This document shows positions 54,768-64,000 of a stretch of 64,000 bases of DNA, in pieces. Position 1 is the stretch's first letter, and each line of letters opens with the position of its first letter. The stretch is from Prorocentrum cordatum. Lineage: Eukaryota > Sar > Dinophyceae > Prorocentrales > Prorocentraceae. The notes beneath the pieces are model-generated. The model was not told the origin of the DNA. It searched no databases and was given only the letters and a program-made list of their open reading frames with translations. The stretch is from assembly GCA_963575745.1 (NCBI GenBank), contig CAUYUJ010018302.1:17501-81500 (forward strand), read 5' to 3'. The position numbers and the translations under genes are program-made.

Positions 54768-55720
54768 CCGATGGGAAAGCGCCATCGGCTCAGGCACCCC
54801 CGGCCAGTGGCAGGACTGGCAGGAGTGGAACTCCTGGGGCCAGCAGAAAGCCCCATGGACGGACACGGACTGGAAAGGAAAAGGCAAGCGGCACTCCCCC
54901 AGAGCGGACAAGCGCGCCCGACGGTGGGCTAGGGCTAACAGGGCCCAGCCAACCTGTCAGCGCACCCCCGGCCTTCCTGGCCAGTGGCCCCCGTCACCCT
55001 CGCCACCTTCCACCCCCCCGTCGGGGCCTGTTTCACCTCGCAGCGCCCGGCCTTGGCCGCAATACCTTGGGGCAACACCCGTTGGGGCGGGGGTCACCCC
55101 ACATCTCACCGAAGGCGCAGCATAGCTAGACAGCCCATACTGGATACGTGGACCCATCCCTGACACTTCACCCCCCTGCTCATCAGGGGGCCAGCCCGCT
55201 GGGCTGACCGGCCCCTGGACCACCCACTTTGCTGTCCAACGGCGACGGCCACTCCCTCCGGTGACAGGGGGACGTCGGCAGAAGCAACCCCCCCTGCGCG
55301 CCACCCCCCCTTCGCTGTCCAGCGGCGACAGCCACCCACCCTTCGGTGACAGGGGGGCGTCGGCAGAAGCAACCCCCCCTGCGCGCCAGCCTACCGGCCT
55401 GTTGTTTCAGGCCACAGTTTTGGCAGCTTCAGCTCCAGCGGGGAGTAACTGCGACTCCCCAGGACCCACCCCCGGAGGCGCATCTCGCTGCCGGCCCACG
55501 TTCCGCGTTGACTGCGGCCTCGGTGGGCCGTCACCCGTTCGCAGTTGACTGTGGCCTCGGTGGGCCATCACCCGTTCGCACACATCCAACAGAGATCTCA
55601 GCGGCGATTAGCTGCGACCCCCACGATGTAAAAGAGATCCTAGCGGCGATTAGCTGCGACCCCCCCTTTCTTCCACGCGGGTCTCGCGGCGAGTAGCTGG
55701 GACCCCCGGGACGTTCCACG
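54768..55720. repeat. Short tandem duplications, GC-rich
   Basis: GGCGACGGCCACTCCCTCCG / GGCGACAGCCACCCACCCTT plus GTCGGCAGAAGCAACCCCCC mark a roughly 85-bp duplication at 55,225-55,395. GGCCTCGGTGGGCC is repeated at 55,513 and 55,553 (about 40 bp apart). GCGGCGATTAGCTGCGACCC occurs at 55,601 and 55,643, with a decayed third at 55,688. No gene. Confidence 0.75.
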
Positions 55721-56522
55721 TGGCAGGCCGCGGCCCTTGGCCCACGGCTGCAGGGTGCCTGGCCGTGGGGCGAGGCGTTTCGCCCCCTCGCCTCTCCCCT
55801 CCCAGGCTCGGCGGGTGCCCCCCACTCGTGGCCCCGAGGCTCGCCCGACGCGGCATTTGCGTTTGGGTTGTGGCCCCCCCCTCCCTGTTCGCGCCGTGGC
55901 ACGCGCTGCTCATGGTCCTTCTTGGCCCCCCCAACCGCAGTTTCCACGGCTTTGGGGAGTGTCCACCTCAGCTTCATCACAGCAGGACCCCCTTGGCAGG
56001 CAGCGCAGACGTCACCACCTCCAGCGCGCCGACCATCACCACCCGACGGCCGCGCTCCCCACGCCAGCGGATTTCTTCGCTTCAGGAAACGGCACCGCGC
56101 AGTTGCGCCTTGGGCACAGCCGCACGGTTCCCTTCGGCACTGGGAGGCGGATTACTGAGGACTGGGCGCTGAGTGGTTCAGCCTACAACGCCTGTACAGC
56201 CTTTGGTTTTCCCTCTGTCGCGCCCTGTTTCTGGCTCCGGCCGCTCAGCCTTTCGGCTTGTGCAGGTCGGCCACGGAGTCTAGCGCCACCCTTGCGACTC
56301 ACCTCGGTGCATCCGCACGTTCAACGCGCACGGCGGCCTGCCCACTGTGGTTCGGGCTGCGGCGCCTAATTGCGTTTGCCCTGGGAATTTAGTTCATTTT
56401 GTTTTTTGCACGTGCAACTGCGAGTCTGTCTGCCGACTCCGGCTGGCGGCAATTGTCTTGCAATTAACCCCGTACCGTGACCCGGACGCCGCTTCCGCTC
56501 CCTGTCCGTTGCCTCGGAGCCG
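55721..56522. other. GC-rich spacer
   Basis: About 800 bp, open in several frames, nothing recognised. The right end (56,370-56,520) resembles the interior of the P-motif elements. Confidence 0.35.
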
Positions 56523-56640
56523 CCGACCAAAAAATTATCCCCACCAGTTGTCGCGACCCGTAGCGCTCCTGACTCCGCTAGCGCCTTCGCTAGCGGACGC
56601 GACCGAAAAAGTATCCCCACCAGCCCATGCAGAAACGATG
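56523..56640 (+). repeat. P-motif pair, copy 2
   Basis: CGACCAAAAAATTATCCCCA then CCAG at 56,524, and CGACCGAAAAAGTATCCCCA then CCAGCCCATGCAGAAAC at 56,600, in the same orientation about 76 bp apart. The sequence before the pair (CAATTAACCCCGTACC, GACCCGGACGCC) resembles the interior of copy 1. Confidence 0.7.
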
Positions 56641-56689
56641 CCCAGGGAGTTGAGGTGATCAGTGAAGTGGGGGAGCACGCAGAAGAACT

Positions 56690-56880
56690 AAAGGCGGGGG
56701 GGAGCCGTGGTATACCCCAAGCGAAGGAGGATGGAGAAGGAGTTGTCGTCGCTGGACGAGTAGGAAGAGGAGGAGTTGAAGTAGGACGAGAACGAGAGGG
56801 AGGAGAAGGAGGAGGAGGAGAAGGACAGGGGGGAGGAGGGAGGAGAGAGGAAGAGGAATAGGTGGATGAGGAAGAGGAAG
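56690..56880. repeat. Purine-rich GGA/GAAGGA tract
   Basis: Imperfect GGAGGA and GAAGGA repeats, about 190 bp. Confidence 0.85.
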
Positions 56881-56899
56881 AGGACGGCATACAGAAGAG

Positions 56900-57440
56900 C
56901 CAGAAGTTTCTTAAATGCCATTCGGAGTCTCCTCGGACGTGTCTTGGAAGCTCCTTGGATACCTCTTGGAGCGTCTTGGGGGCATCTTGGAAAGCCCAGA
57001 GCGTCTTGGGTGGCCATTCTGGAGGACATCGAGCAAAAAAGATGAATTTTCGATTAGTTTCCCCCCCCCCCTCCCAGGGGCCCAAAAAGTCGCCTATTGG
57101 GCAGCTCTTGGAGCGTTGTTGGGCCTTTTGGGGCCGTCCTGGGGCTCGATTGAGCCTCTTTTGGTGCCCTTTTGGGCCATTTCGGGGCCATATTGAGGCC
57201 CCGGATGGCCATCCGAAGCGAAAATGCGAGAAGGCCCCAAAAAAATGTTCTTCAGATGTTGGACGGATTTGGGCCTCTTCGGGGCCTCCTTGGGAGGCCT
57301 TTTGGCCACTTGGAGCCTTCTTGAAGCGTTCTTGAGGCCTTTGGAGCATCTTGGGGGCCATCTTGACGCATCGTGGGCTAGATTGGACAATCTTGGAGGC
57401 CATCTTGGGCGCTCCAAGACCCTCTTGGAGCCGTTCGGGG
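56900..57440. repeat. CATCTTGGGGGCC degenerate repeat, block 3
   Basis: Dense CATCTTGG, CTCTTGGAGC and TTGGGGCC words every 15-25 bp, related to blocks at 6.7, 10.6, 14.0 and 15.0 kb. Interrupted at 57,030-57,080 by AAAAAAGATGAATTTTCG and a C-run. Confidence 0.75.
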
Positions 57441-57600
57441 CCATCTTAGACGCTCCAACGCCTCGCCGCCCCCCCGTCCAGGTCCAGGGGAGGGGGGAAA
57501 GGGGGAGGGGTAAACCCTTCCCCGAAGGGGAAGAAGGAGGTTGGAAGAGAAGCCTCCCTAGACCACATACGCCCAGAGAACTGGTGGTATTTTGGACGCT
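57440..57600. repeat. Dispersed repeat D2, copy 2
   Basis: GGCCATCTTAGACGCTCC, CCCCCGTCCAGGTCCAGGGG, a G-run, CCCTTCCCCGAAGGGGAAG and CCTAGACCACATACGCCC appear in the same order as at 29,796-29,935. Confidence 0.75.
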
Positions 57601-57766
57601 TCGCGTACCGCCACCACTCTTGCAGGTGCATTTGTTGCGTCGGCCTAGGCGCCGCCGCAACCAATTATCTCGGCCTGTGCCCCAGCCGCGTCCGCCCCGT
57701 TTCCTGGACTTTTCCTTGGAGCCGTCCCTCAAAAAAGTACCCCCACCAGCCCATTCAGAAACAGTT
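57597..57766 (+). repeat. P-motif pair, copy 3
   Basis: GACGCTTCGCGTACCGCCAC at 57,597 and AAAAAAGTACCCCCACCAGC then CCATTCAGAAAC at 57,732, about 135 bp apart. The interior has GCAACCAATTATCTCGG and GCGTCCGCCCCG, comparable with copies 1 and 2. Confidence 0.7.
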
Positions 57767-57779
57767 TGCCAGGCGAGCT

Positions 57780-58445
57780 GAAGCGTTGCTGTGAAAGGTT
57801 CTTGGGGGTTTTTTGGAGCCATCTTGAGGCTCTCTGGAGGTCCTCTTGATGCCCTTTCGGGGCAATTTTGGGGCCCTCTTTGGGCCCCTTAGGCTGGTCT
57901 GAGAGGTCTCTTGGAGCCGTCTTGGCCCCCGTAGCCCAAAAGGAAGGGGTCCTCAATTCACGTCCACCCCATCGGATGCTTGAACATTGCCTTTTTGTCC
58001 GCCTTGTTGGAGCGCTTTTCGGGTGTTCGGGGGGCATCTTAGGACCCTGTTCGCCCCCCTTTTGGAAGTATTTTGGGCCGTTTTGGGGCCATCTTGCCTC
58101 GCAAGCCCATCAGCAGCGAATAAGCCAGAACCAAAAATCATTGATTTAAGAAGGTTTTGGAACCATTTTGGCCTCTTCGGGGGTTCCTTAGAGGGCCTGG
58201 AGGGCATTTGAGACAATCTCGTGCCGTCGTCGATGTATGTAGGAGCATATGTTGAGCCCGCGTGAGCCATCTTGGAGGCCAGCTTCGGCTCTTTAAGGAT
58301 CTTGGGCGCTCTGGTGTTTCACGCCGCCCCCACCTTCCCAGGCCCAGGGGAGGGGGGGCACCCCTCCCCCGAGCAGGGGAAGTACGGGCTTTGGAAAGAA
58401 AGGAGACAAACTCGTTGAATCACTCAAGCCAAGAGGGCCGATGGT
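57780..58445. repeat. Degenerate TTGGGGCC repeats and D2 copy 3
   Basis: 57,790-58,260 repeats the CTTGG/GGGGCC words. 58,262-58,445 shows a diverged D2 unit (GCCATCTTGGAGGCCAGC, CCCAGGCCCAGGGGAGGGG, CCCGAGCAGGGGAAG, AATCACTCAAGCC). Confidence 0.7.
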
Positions 58446-58946
58446 GCACTGCACTTGTTAATGTGTTTTTTATAGACTTCCAACGGAATGTCTATGAGAA
58501 ATATATGCAATATTCACCCGCGCGGGCATGAATTCTCGACCCGTGTTGTGAAGTGTCCAGCTTGAACAGTTGATCAAACATGTCTTTATATATATATGTG
58601 TGTGTATGTACACACAAATACATATATATACATGTTTATACATATCCACACACATATTATATATATATATACACATATATAATATGTGTATATATACACG
58701 CGTACACCTGGAAACGGATCGTGTAAAATTGTTTCCCCACATCCAAAGTGGGGTTCTTGTTTTCTCTGGACACCCCGCGCAGGAACAGGAACCCACCATC
58801 ATCATCACTCATTCCTCACTCACTCACTCACTCATCATCCATCACACATTCACTCACTCACTCATTCACTCACTCACTCACTCACTCACTGACTCATCAG
58901 CACTTACATATGATGATGATGAGTGTGCGCGTGAGAGAGTGTGCTG

Positions 58947-59008
<62 letters not shown>

Positions 59009-59140
59009 TTTTATCATCATCATCATCATCATCATCGTCATCATCACCAGTCAGTCAGTCAGTCAGTCAGTCAGTCAGTCAGTCAGTCAGTCAGTCAGTC
59101 ACTAACTCACTCACTCACTCACTCGCCTTGGGCCTCGTTT
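58446..59140. repeat. Microsatellite cluster: (TA)n, (ACTC)n, (ATC)n, (CAGT)n
   Basis: TATATA-rich at 58,585-58,700, ACTC at 58,815-58,893, ATC at 58,948-59,050, CAGT at 59,048-59,101 and CACT at 59,104-59,125, one after another within 600 bp. Confidence 0.95.
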
Positions 59141-59755
59141 GTGAGTGAATTGCGAGGAAGTCTCAAGCGGGAGCCCCTTCCCTATGGGGCCCGCGGATCA
59201 TGTTACTAATCCGAGCGGGTCATCAAAGTCCTGTGGTTGTCGCCACTTTTGGGCTCTCGCGCTGCCAGAACGCCACTCCCAGGACACATTGGTGAGTGAA
59301 TTCCGAGGAAGTCTCAAGCGGGAGCCCCCTCCCTATGGGGCCCGCGGATCATGCTATTAATCCGAGCGGGTCATCCAATTCCTGTAGTTGTCGCCACTTT
59401 TGGGCTCTCGCGCTGCCAGAACGCCACTCCCAGGCCACATTTGTCAGTGAATTGCGAGGAAATCTCAAGCGGGAGCCCCCTCCCTATGGGGCCCGCGGAT
59501 CATGTTACTATTCCGAGCGTGTCATCAAATTCTTGTAGCTGTCGCCATTTTGGGACTCTCGCGCTGCCAGAACGCCAGTCCCAGGCCACATTTTGAATGC
59601 CCGGAGCCAACTGTAGGCCCCTTCGTGTTCTTCGTGCTCCCAGAAAACCACTCCCGGGCGACATTTTAATGCCCGGAGCCAATTGTAGGGCACTTCGTGT
59701 TCTTCGTGTTCCCAGAACACCACTCCCGGGCCACTTTCTGAATGTCCGGAGCCAA
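59141..59755. repeat. 151-bp tandem repeat (3 units) plus 72-bp repeat (2-3 units)
   Basis: GTGAGTGAATTGCGAGGAAG starts units at 59,141, 59,292 and 59,443, exactly 151 bp apart. Each contains CCCTATGGGGCCCGCGGATC and ends CGCCACTCCCAGGCCACATT. A shorter unit of about 72 bp (TGCCCGGAGCCAANTGTAGG, TTCGTGTTCTTCGTG) follows at 59,598, 59,670 and partly 59,742. The two families share the CCACTCCCRGGCCACATTTT end. No coding evidence. Confidence 0.95.
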
Positions 59756-60148
59756 AACAGGAGGGCGAGGTCGGGGGCAACGTAGGGAGCGGGGGGAGGG
59801 CCCAGGCCAGGGCGAGAAGAAATATACGCAGAAGAGACAGCCAGGACACTTCACCAACCACGAGGACGACGGTGACGGTTTTTTCCAGATTCGCCTAGAG
59901 GATTCTCATGCGGGGTCTTTCCGTCGGAGGAATTCCCACATCCAGGCACTGACGCAAACAATATGTGTGTGTCGTTGTAGATGTATTTGTACATGTAAAT
60001 GTGTGTATATACACACACATGTATGTCTGTGCGTATGTATGTATGTTTGTATGTATGTGTATGTGTATGTATGTATGTATGTATGTATGTGTGTATGTAT
60101 GTATGTGTATGCATGTATATTGGATGTCTGTATATACGCATGCATATG

Positions 60149-60197
<49 letters not shown>

Positions 60198-60515
60198 CAT
60201 ACATACATACATGCACTTGCACACATACACACACATATAAATTTACACAAACATATAGACATATATACATACATACATATAGCATTACAGGTAAACGACA
60301 CACACATACATGTATGTATATATACATACATATACAAATACATATACCTATACATATACATACACATATACATATACATATACATATATATATATATATA
60401 TATACACACACCTACATACATACATACATACATGTACACCCATACACACATACACATATACACATACACACACGCATATCTATATATACATATATATATA
60501 TACAATTAATTCTTC
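59756..60515. repeat. (TATG)n/(CATA)n and (TA)n satellite
   Basis: 59,756-59,960 is unique. 59,960-60,515 is TATG, CATA and TA repeats, including a pure TA run at 60,150-60,192. Confidence 0.9.
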
Positions 60516-60545
60516 ACGCTTCGCGTATCCCCACCAGCCCATCTC
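60516..60545 (+). repeat. P-motif, single copy
   Basis: Matches the first 24 bases of the motif at 49,803-49,826 exactly (starts ACGCTTCGCGTA, ends CCACCAGCC), then CATCTCAAAACAG, resembling CATTCAGAAACAG in the paired copies. Confidence 0.75.
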
Positions 60546-60903
60546 AAAACAGCAATTCTTGCGAGGCATGCCGACAGTCGTGTTTTTCAGGCGTGTTTCC
60601 GCCTGCCCCCGCATATCTCCCCTGTTCCTCCTTCCTCTCGCCTCCTTGTACATCTTCCTTGTGGTGGGAGCGGGAGAAGGACGAGGCGGAGGAGGAGGGA
60701 GAGAAAGCGCTCCTCGTGGTTTGAGTCGTTTGGGGTTTCTCGTCCTGGTGTGAGTCGTTCGGGCCCTTCTTCCTGGTGTGAGTCGTTCGGGCTCTTCGTG
60801 GTGTGAGTCGTTCGGGCTCTTCGTCCTGGTGTGAGTCGTTCGGGATACATGTACACCCATACACACATACACATATACACATACACACACACACACATAT
60901 ATG

Positions 60904-60953
<50 letters not shown>

Positions 60954-60990
60954 CGTGTATATATTCAATTAATTAATGTATATATATATG
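60546..60990. repeat. 33-bp minisatellite and TA/CA satellite
   Basis: GGTGTGAGTCGTTCGGG occurs four times at 60,748-60,843. A block of about 45 bp (ATACATGTACACCCATACAC and onward) at 60,845 repeats 60,428. (TA)n/(GT)n continues to the gap. 60,546-60,720 holds nothing recognised. Confidence 0.85.
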
Positions 60991-61090
60991 NNNNNNNNNN
61001 NNNNNNNNNNNNNNNNNNNNNNNNNNNNNNNNNNNNNNNNNNNNNNNNNNNNNNNNNNNNNNNNNNNNNNNNNNNNNNNNNNNNNNNNNN
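60991..61090. other. Assembly gap (100 N)
   Basis: Exactly 100 N, the usual length for a gap of unknown size. Both flanks are TA/CATA repeats, a likely cause of the break. Order and orientation across it cannot be verified here. Confidence 0.99.
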
Positions 61091-62440
61091 ATACATATAC
61101 ATAAAGGTGGACAAGGGCAGGTTTGTTACAGTTAAATGCGCAATACATACATATACATACATATATACATCAAATGTGCTATACATATACATACGTCAAA
61201 TGTGTTACACATACATGCATATACATATACAATTGTGTGTAGAAAGCCATTCTTATCAGAAAACAGAAAGAAGAAATTTAATGTTTTCGAACGCAAAGCA
61301 ATCGCGTTGAAACAGTGAGAGCAAGTTTTTAATATTCATATTTAATGAATTAAATTTAATATTATTGAATCTAGAGTTCATCGCCGTTTTCACAAGTGTT
61401 TTCGTTCCCTGGAGTTCTTGTAACGGCCTTTTCGGTGAGAGTTTTGCGCTTTATAGTTACAGTGGTGAATAATGCACGGGGTTTACGGTTGCTTCAGTGT
61501 CGTCTACATGTTGCGGATTTTTCTTGTTCTGCAGGCATTTTCTTGAGTTTTTGTTGTTTCAATCGTTGATGTTGTGTTTGTTTTCCTTGTTTTTTTCATA
61601 AGTAAATTTCCGTGAGCAGTTTTTAGAGCCGAATTTTAAAGCCCGCAAAATCTAAGATTTAATTTTAGAAAAAAATCTAAGAAACGTTTGCATAATTAAA
61701 GGTTTAGTTTTCCGTTTCAGTCGAATAAAATTTTCACATTACAGCATGCACGGTGTGTTGTATTGCGGTTTCTGACTAGTACGTGTTTTTTTTAAATGTT
61801 TTTCAGACAGCAAATCAGAGTTGGTCCACATTCGAATTTAAAAAGACATTTTTCCGATTTGTATTAGCACAAATATTTCGAGCCGCCATATTTCAGACCA
61901 TCTGACAGTGAACCACGATTGTTTGAGTTTTTTTTTTACTCTGGCGTCTCAGCCAGTAGCCACGCATTTACCAGTGCATTACATGAAGTAGATGTGGTAT
62001 AATTTGTTGTGTTTCATGTTTCAAGTTTAACCGACGAGAACACAGTTTTTTGGTTCAATCAGTAATGAAAACTATTTTTTTTGTTGTTTTCTTATCGTTA
62101 TGTTTTCAGGTTGCCCGTGATTCCCCTTATCGCCGTTTCTTTTTTGTTTCGTTTCATCTAGTTTAGACGGACCAGATGTCGTGATGGTTATGTTCCGTGA
62201 CATTTGTCATGTTTGTTTGCCGATTATGTGTTACGATTTGCTCTCGGAGTTATTCAAATTATGCGTGAGCAGTACACCGACAATTTTGGCCTGGACTTGT
62301 AGAGTTTTCTAACAACATGTAATGTCGAAAAAAAAGCAGAAACAGATAGCGTTTAAGTATTTCAGATTTTTTTGAATGCAATAGTCGACTTTTTGAAGTT
62401 GTTGGATTGTTATTTTTTTTATGGCCTCGCAACAGCATGG
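61091..62440. other. AT-rich region, no gene seen
   Basis: About 1.35 kb of AT-rich DNA with many T- and A-runs, quite unlike the GC-rich DNA left of the gap. No frame longer than about 60 codons. It could be an AT-rich untranslated or intergenic segment belonging with the LINE to its right, or a misjoined contig. Confidence 0.6.
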
Positions 62441-63072
62441 TTTCTACTCACAAGGTTGAATTATGCACTTCAACATCCGATTAAAAACTGCACGGCGAAA
62501 GAGAAGCACCCCTGAGCAGGAAAAACGGGCAAACATTCGAGTCTTAAATTTTCGTGTTTTCCCTCTGGAGCACTGCCGGGCAAAAGCTGGCAGCGGACCT
62601 CGCTGCTCCTGGGAGAACACACGGAAAGCGAGGGGGAGAGAGGGGGAGAGGAGGGGGAAGAGAGGCGAGGAGAGACGGACTAGCCGCGCCAGTCGCGACA
62701 CTCGCGAAGCGGGTGGGAGGCCAAAGGAACACGAGACGAGAACGTCGAGTTCCAATCTTCGCAGCACGTGGCCCGCGCACGGAGGAGGCGCTGAAGCCGC
62801 CCTTGAAAACGTGAAACCGACGTTGCGCTGATAACAAAATCTGGCAAAAGGTTGTACACACGTGTAGCTCCGATGGCTGAGTGGAACAAATAATCCGGCG
62901 AGTCGAACGCAGGTTCTACCAAGTGCCGTCGGTGCCGTCTGGGGGCCCGGGGAGGAGAAGGGAGGGAACGAGGCGGAAGAAGCGGGAAAAGCAGAGAGGG
63001 CCGAGTCCCAACACTGTCCTGTGGATCACACCGAGAATACTGATATCCCGCCTTGTACATAAAGGAGCCAGA
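62441..63072. other. Spacer next to the LINE 3' end
   Basis: Composition returns to GC-rich. GATGGCTGAGTGG at about 62,872 resembles a tRNA A box, but the B-box part (GCAGGTTCTACC) is poor. It is probably the 3' region of the minus-strand LINE. No gene. Confidence 0.4.
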
Positions 63073-64000
63073 TTACAACAACGCATTAATGGCAGAAATG
63101 CCAAGCGAATTCAAGAATCGCGTTTGGAGAGCGTCGAGAGGGGCCAACACCGACGACGACGCGTGGCTCACTGCGCTTGTGCGGTATTCAATGTATGACA
63201 GAATGTGCGCCTTAAACAGACCAACAAGTTCGGCATCATTATGAAACCGGCGGGTTCTGAGGAGGTTGTACAGACGCCAGGAAGCTCCGGACACGCATTT
63301 GTCTATGGCCGTTGCCATCACAAGTTTCGTGTCGAAGTGAATGCCGAGAAGCTTAAAACCGTCGCCGGCAGGGCGGGAGCGCGACAAAATGTGCAAGCTC
63401 TCCTTAGTAGCATCGAACCTGACACGATTGGCCTTGCTCCAATCATGCAATGACGATTGGCAGAGACGCGCAAGGTCAAAAGCTTCGTCGTCTGTAAGAG
63501 CCGGATCGACAGCCTTCCAGGCATTAAGATCATCTGCGTAAATGACCTCTTCAAAACCAACTGAGCGCGTGGCAAAATAAGAATCGGAGAAAAACGTGTT
63601 CCACATAGGTGGACCGAAATACGTGCCTTGAAACACCATGTCTTGCATGATAAAAGGCGGGGACTCTTGTCCGCCCACCACAACTCGCGCAGACCGGGGG
63701 GCGGAGCCAGCTTCTCATGAGATCGACAAGTTTTCTCTGGACGCCGAACGACCAGAATTTTTCGCACAATCGACTGCGCTCTACGTGGTCAAAGGCGCCA
63801 GATACATCTGAGCAGAAGAGGGCGACCCGGAAGGAGCGGGAGAAGGAGAGGAGCCAAGAGAGGACGAGGAAAAGAAGACCATCCCGGGCACCGTGCTGCT
63901 GGCGGTACGCGAACTGGTGCGGCCCGAAAGCACCAATTTGTTCCAGACGTGGAATGAATAACGTGCCGATAATGCGCTCCACGACTTTTGAAAGTTGCGC
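63073..64000 (-). pseudogene. LINE reverse transcriptase, 5' end outside the window
   Basis: Read from 64,000 downward. The first frame has GAFGPHQFAYRQQHGARDGL and VALFCSDVSGAFDHVERSRL (RT motif A with catalytic Asp). After a one-base shift in a C-run at about 63,697-63,703, the second frame has VVVGGQESPPFIMQDMVFQG, TYFGPPMWNTFFSD and EEVIYADDLNAWK (Y-A-D-D active site, 63,529-63,540), then KLLGIHFDTKL and SYIEYRTSAVSH, with a stop near 63,073. Motif order is that of a non-LTR RT. The single shift lies in a homopolymer, so it could be a sequencing error and the element may be intact beyond the window. It is a different family from the 41.5-kb copy. Confidence 0.75.

Noticed and set aside
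57818-57840. GAGCCATCTTGAGGCTC, partly like the dinoflagellate spliced leader
   Set aside because: The leader ends in GCCATTTTGGCTCAAG. The match here is short and lies in a block where CCATCTTGG recurs everywhere.
61471-61545. Short hydrophobic frame (MHGVYGCFSVVYMLRIFLVL) as the missing TM12 exon
   Set aside because: It lies across the assembly gap in AT-rich DNA, lacks a good acceptor in the required phase, and shows no P-E-T motif.
62868-62930. tRNA-like A box (GATGGCTGAGTGG) near a LINE
   Set aside because: The B box is poor and I could not draw a cloverleaf. At best a decayed SINE.

Overview
The window looks like nuclear DNA of a dinoflagellate. It is GC-rich for most of its length and very gene-poor. 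It is crowded with triplet microsatellites, minisatellites and decayed LINE-type retrotransposons. The strongest evidence is a set of 12 to 13 small exons, all on the + strand, that spell out a sugar-porter-type major facilitator (MFS) transporter. Their introns use GT, GC and GA donors, and most acceptors are AG|G, a splice pattern known from dinoflagellates. No species is assigned. No rRNA, tRNA, CRISPR array or bacterial-type operon was found.

Layout. 1-2 kb: (AC)n tracts with a GC-rich companion module. 2.0-49.3 kb: the split transporter gene, with exons of 61-142 nt and introns of 0.34 to 9.5 kb. Exons appear in the order of the protein: possible leader (2.0), TM1 (4.8), TM2 plus motif A (9.3), TM3 (12.5), TM4 (13.8), loop 4-5 (17.7), TM5-6 (25.0), PETPRWL loop (28.6), central loop (32.5, weaker), TM7 (35.1), TM8 (39.1), TM8-9 (39.5), TM10 (49.1). 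TM11-12 was not found. The introns carry (GGA)n/(TCC)n tracts, several minisatellites, two copies of a small inverted-repeat element with perfect 8-bp target duplications (16.5 and 31.1 kb), an endonuclease-domain LINE fragment (minus strand, 25.9-27.2 kb) and a LINE reverse transcriptase plus RNase H remnant (41.5-44.3 kb).

49.8-54.8 kb holds an intronless, frame-broken SF1 (UPF1/DNA2-like) helicase reading frame with a long C-terminal extension that I do not recognise. 54.8-60.9 kb is almost all repeats. These include a recurring 'GTATCCCCACCAGCCC' motif that occurs singly and in pairs, and a 151-bp tandem repeat. A 100-base run of N lies at 60,991-61,090. To its right the base composition changes abruptly to AT-rich, apparently non-coding sequence (61.1-62.4 kb), followed by a minus-strand LINE reverse transcriptase that runs off the window end. 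The two sides of the gap may not be truly adjacent.

The only host gene I can support is the transporter. The rest is mobile-element debris and tandem repeats. Long open frames across (GGA)n, (AC)n, (AGT)n and GC-rich DNA are treated as artefacts. Exon boundaries are inferred from splice consensus, reading phase and protein-family fit, not from transcript data.
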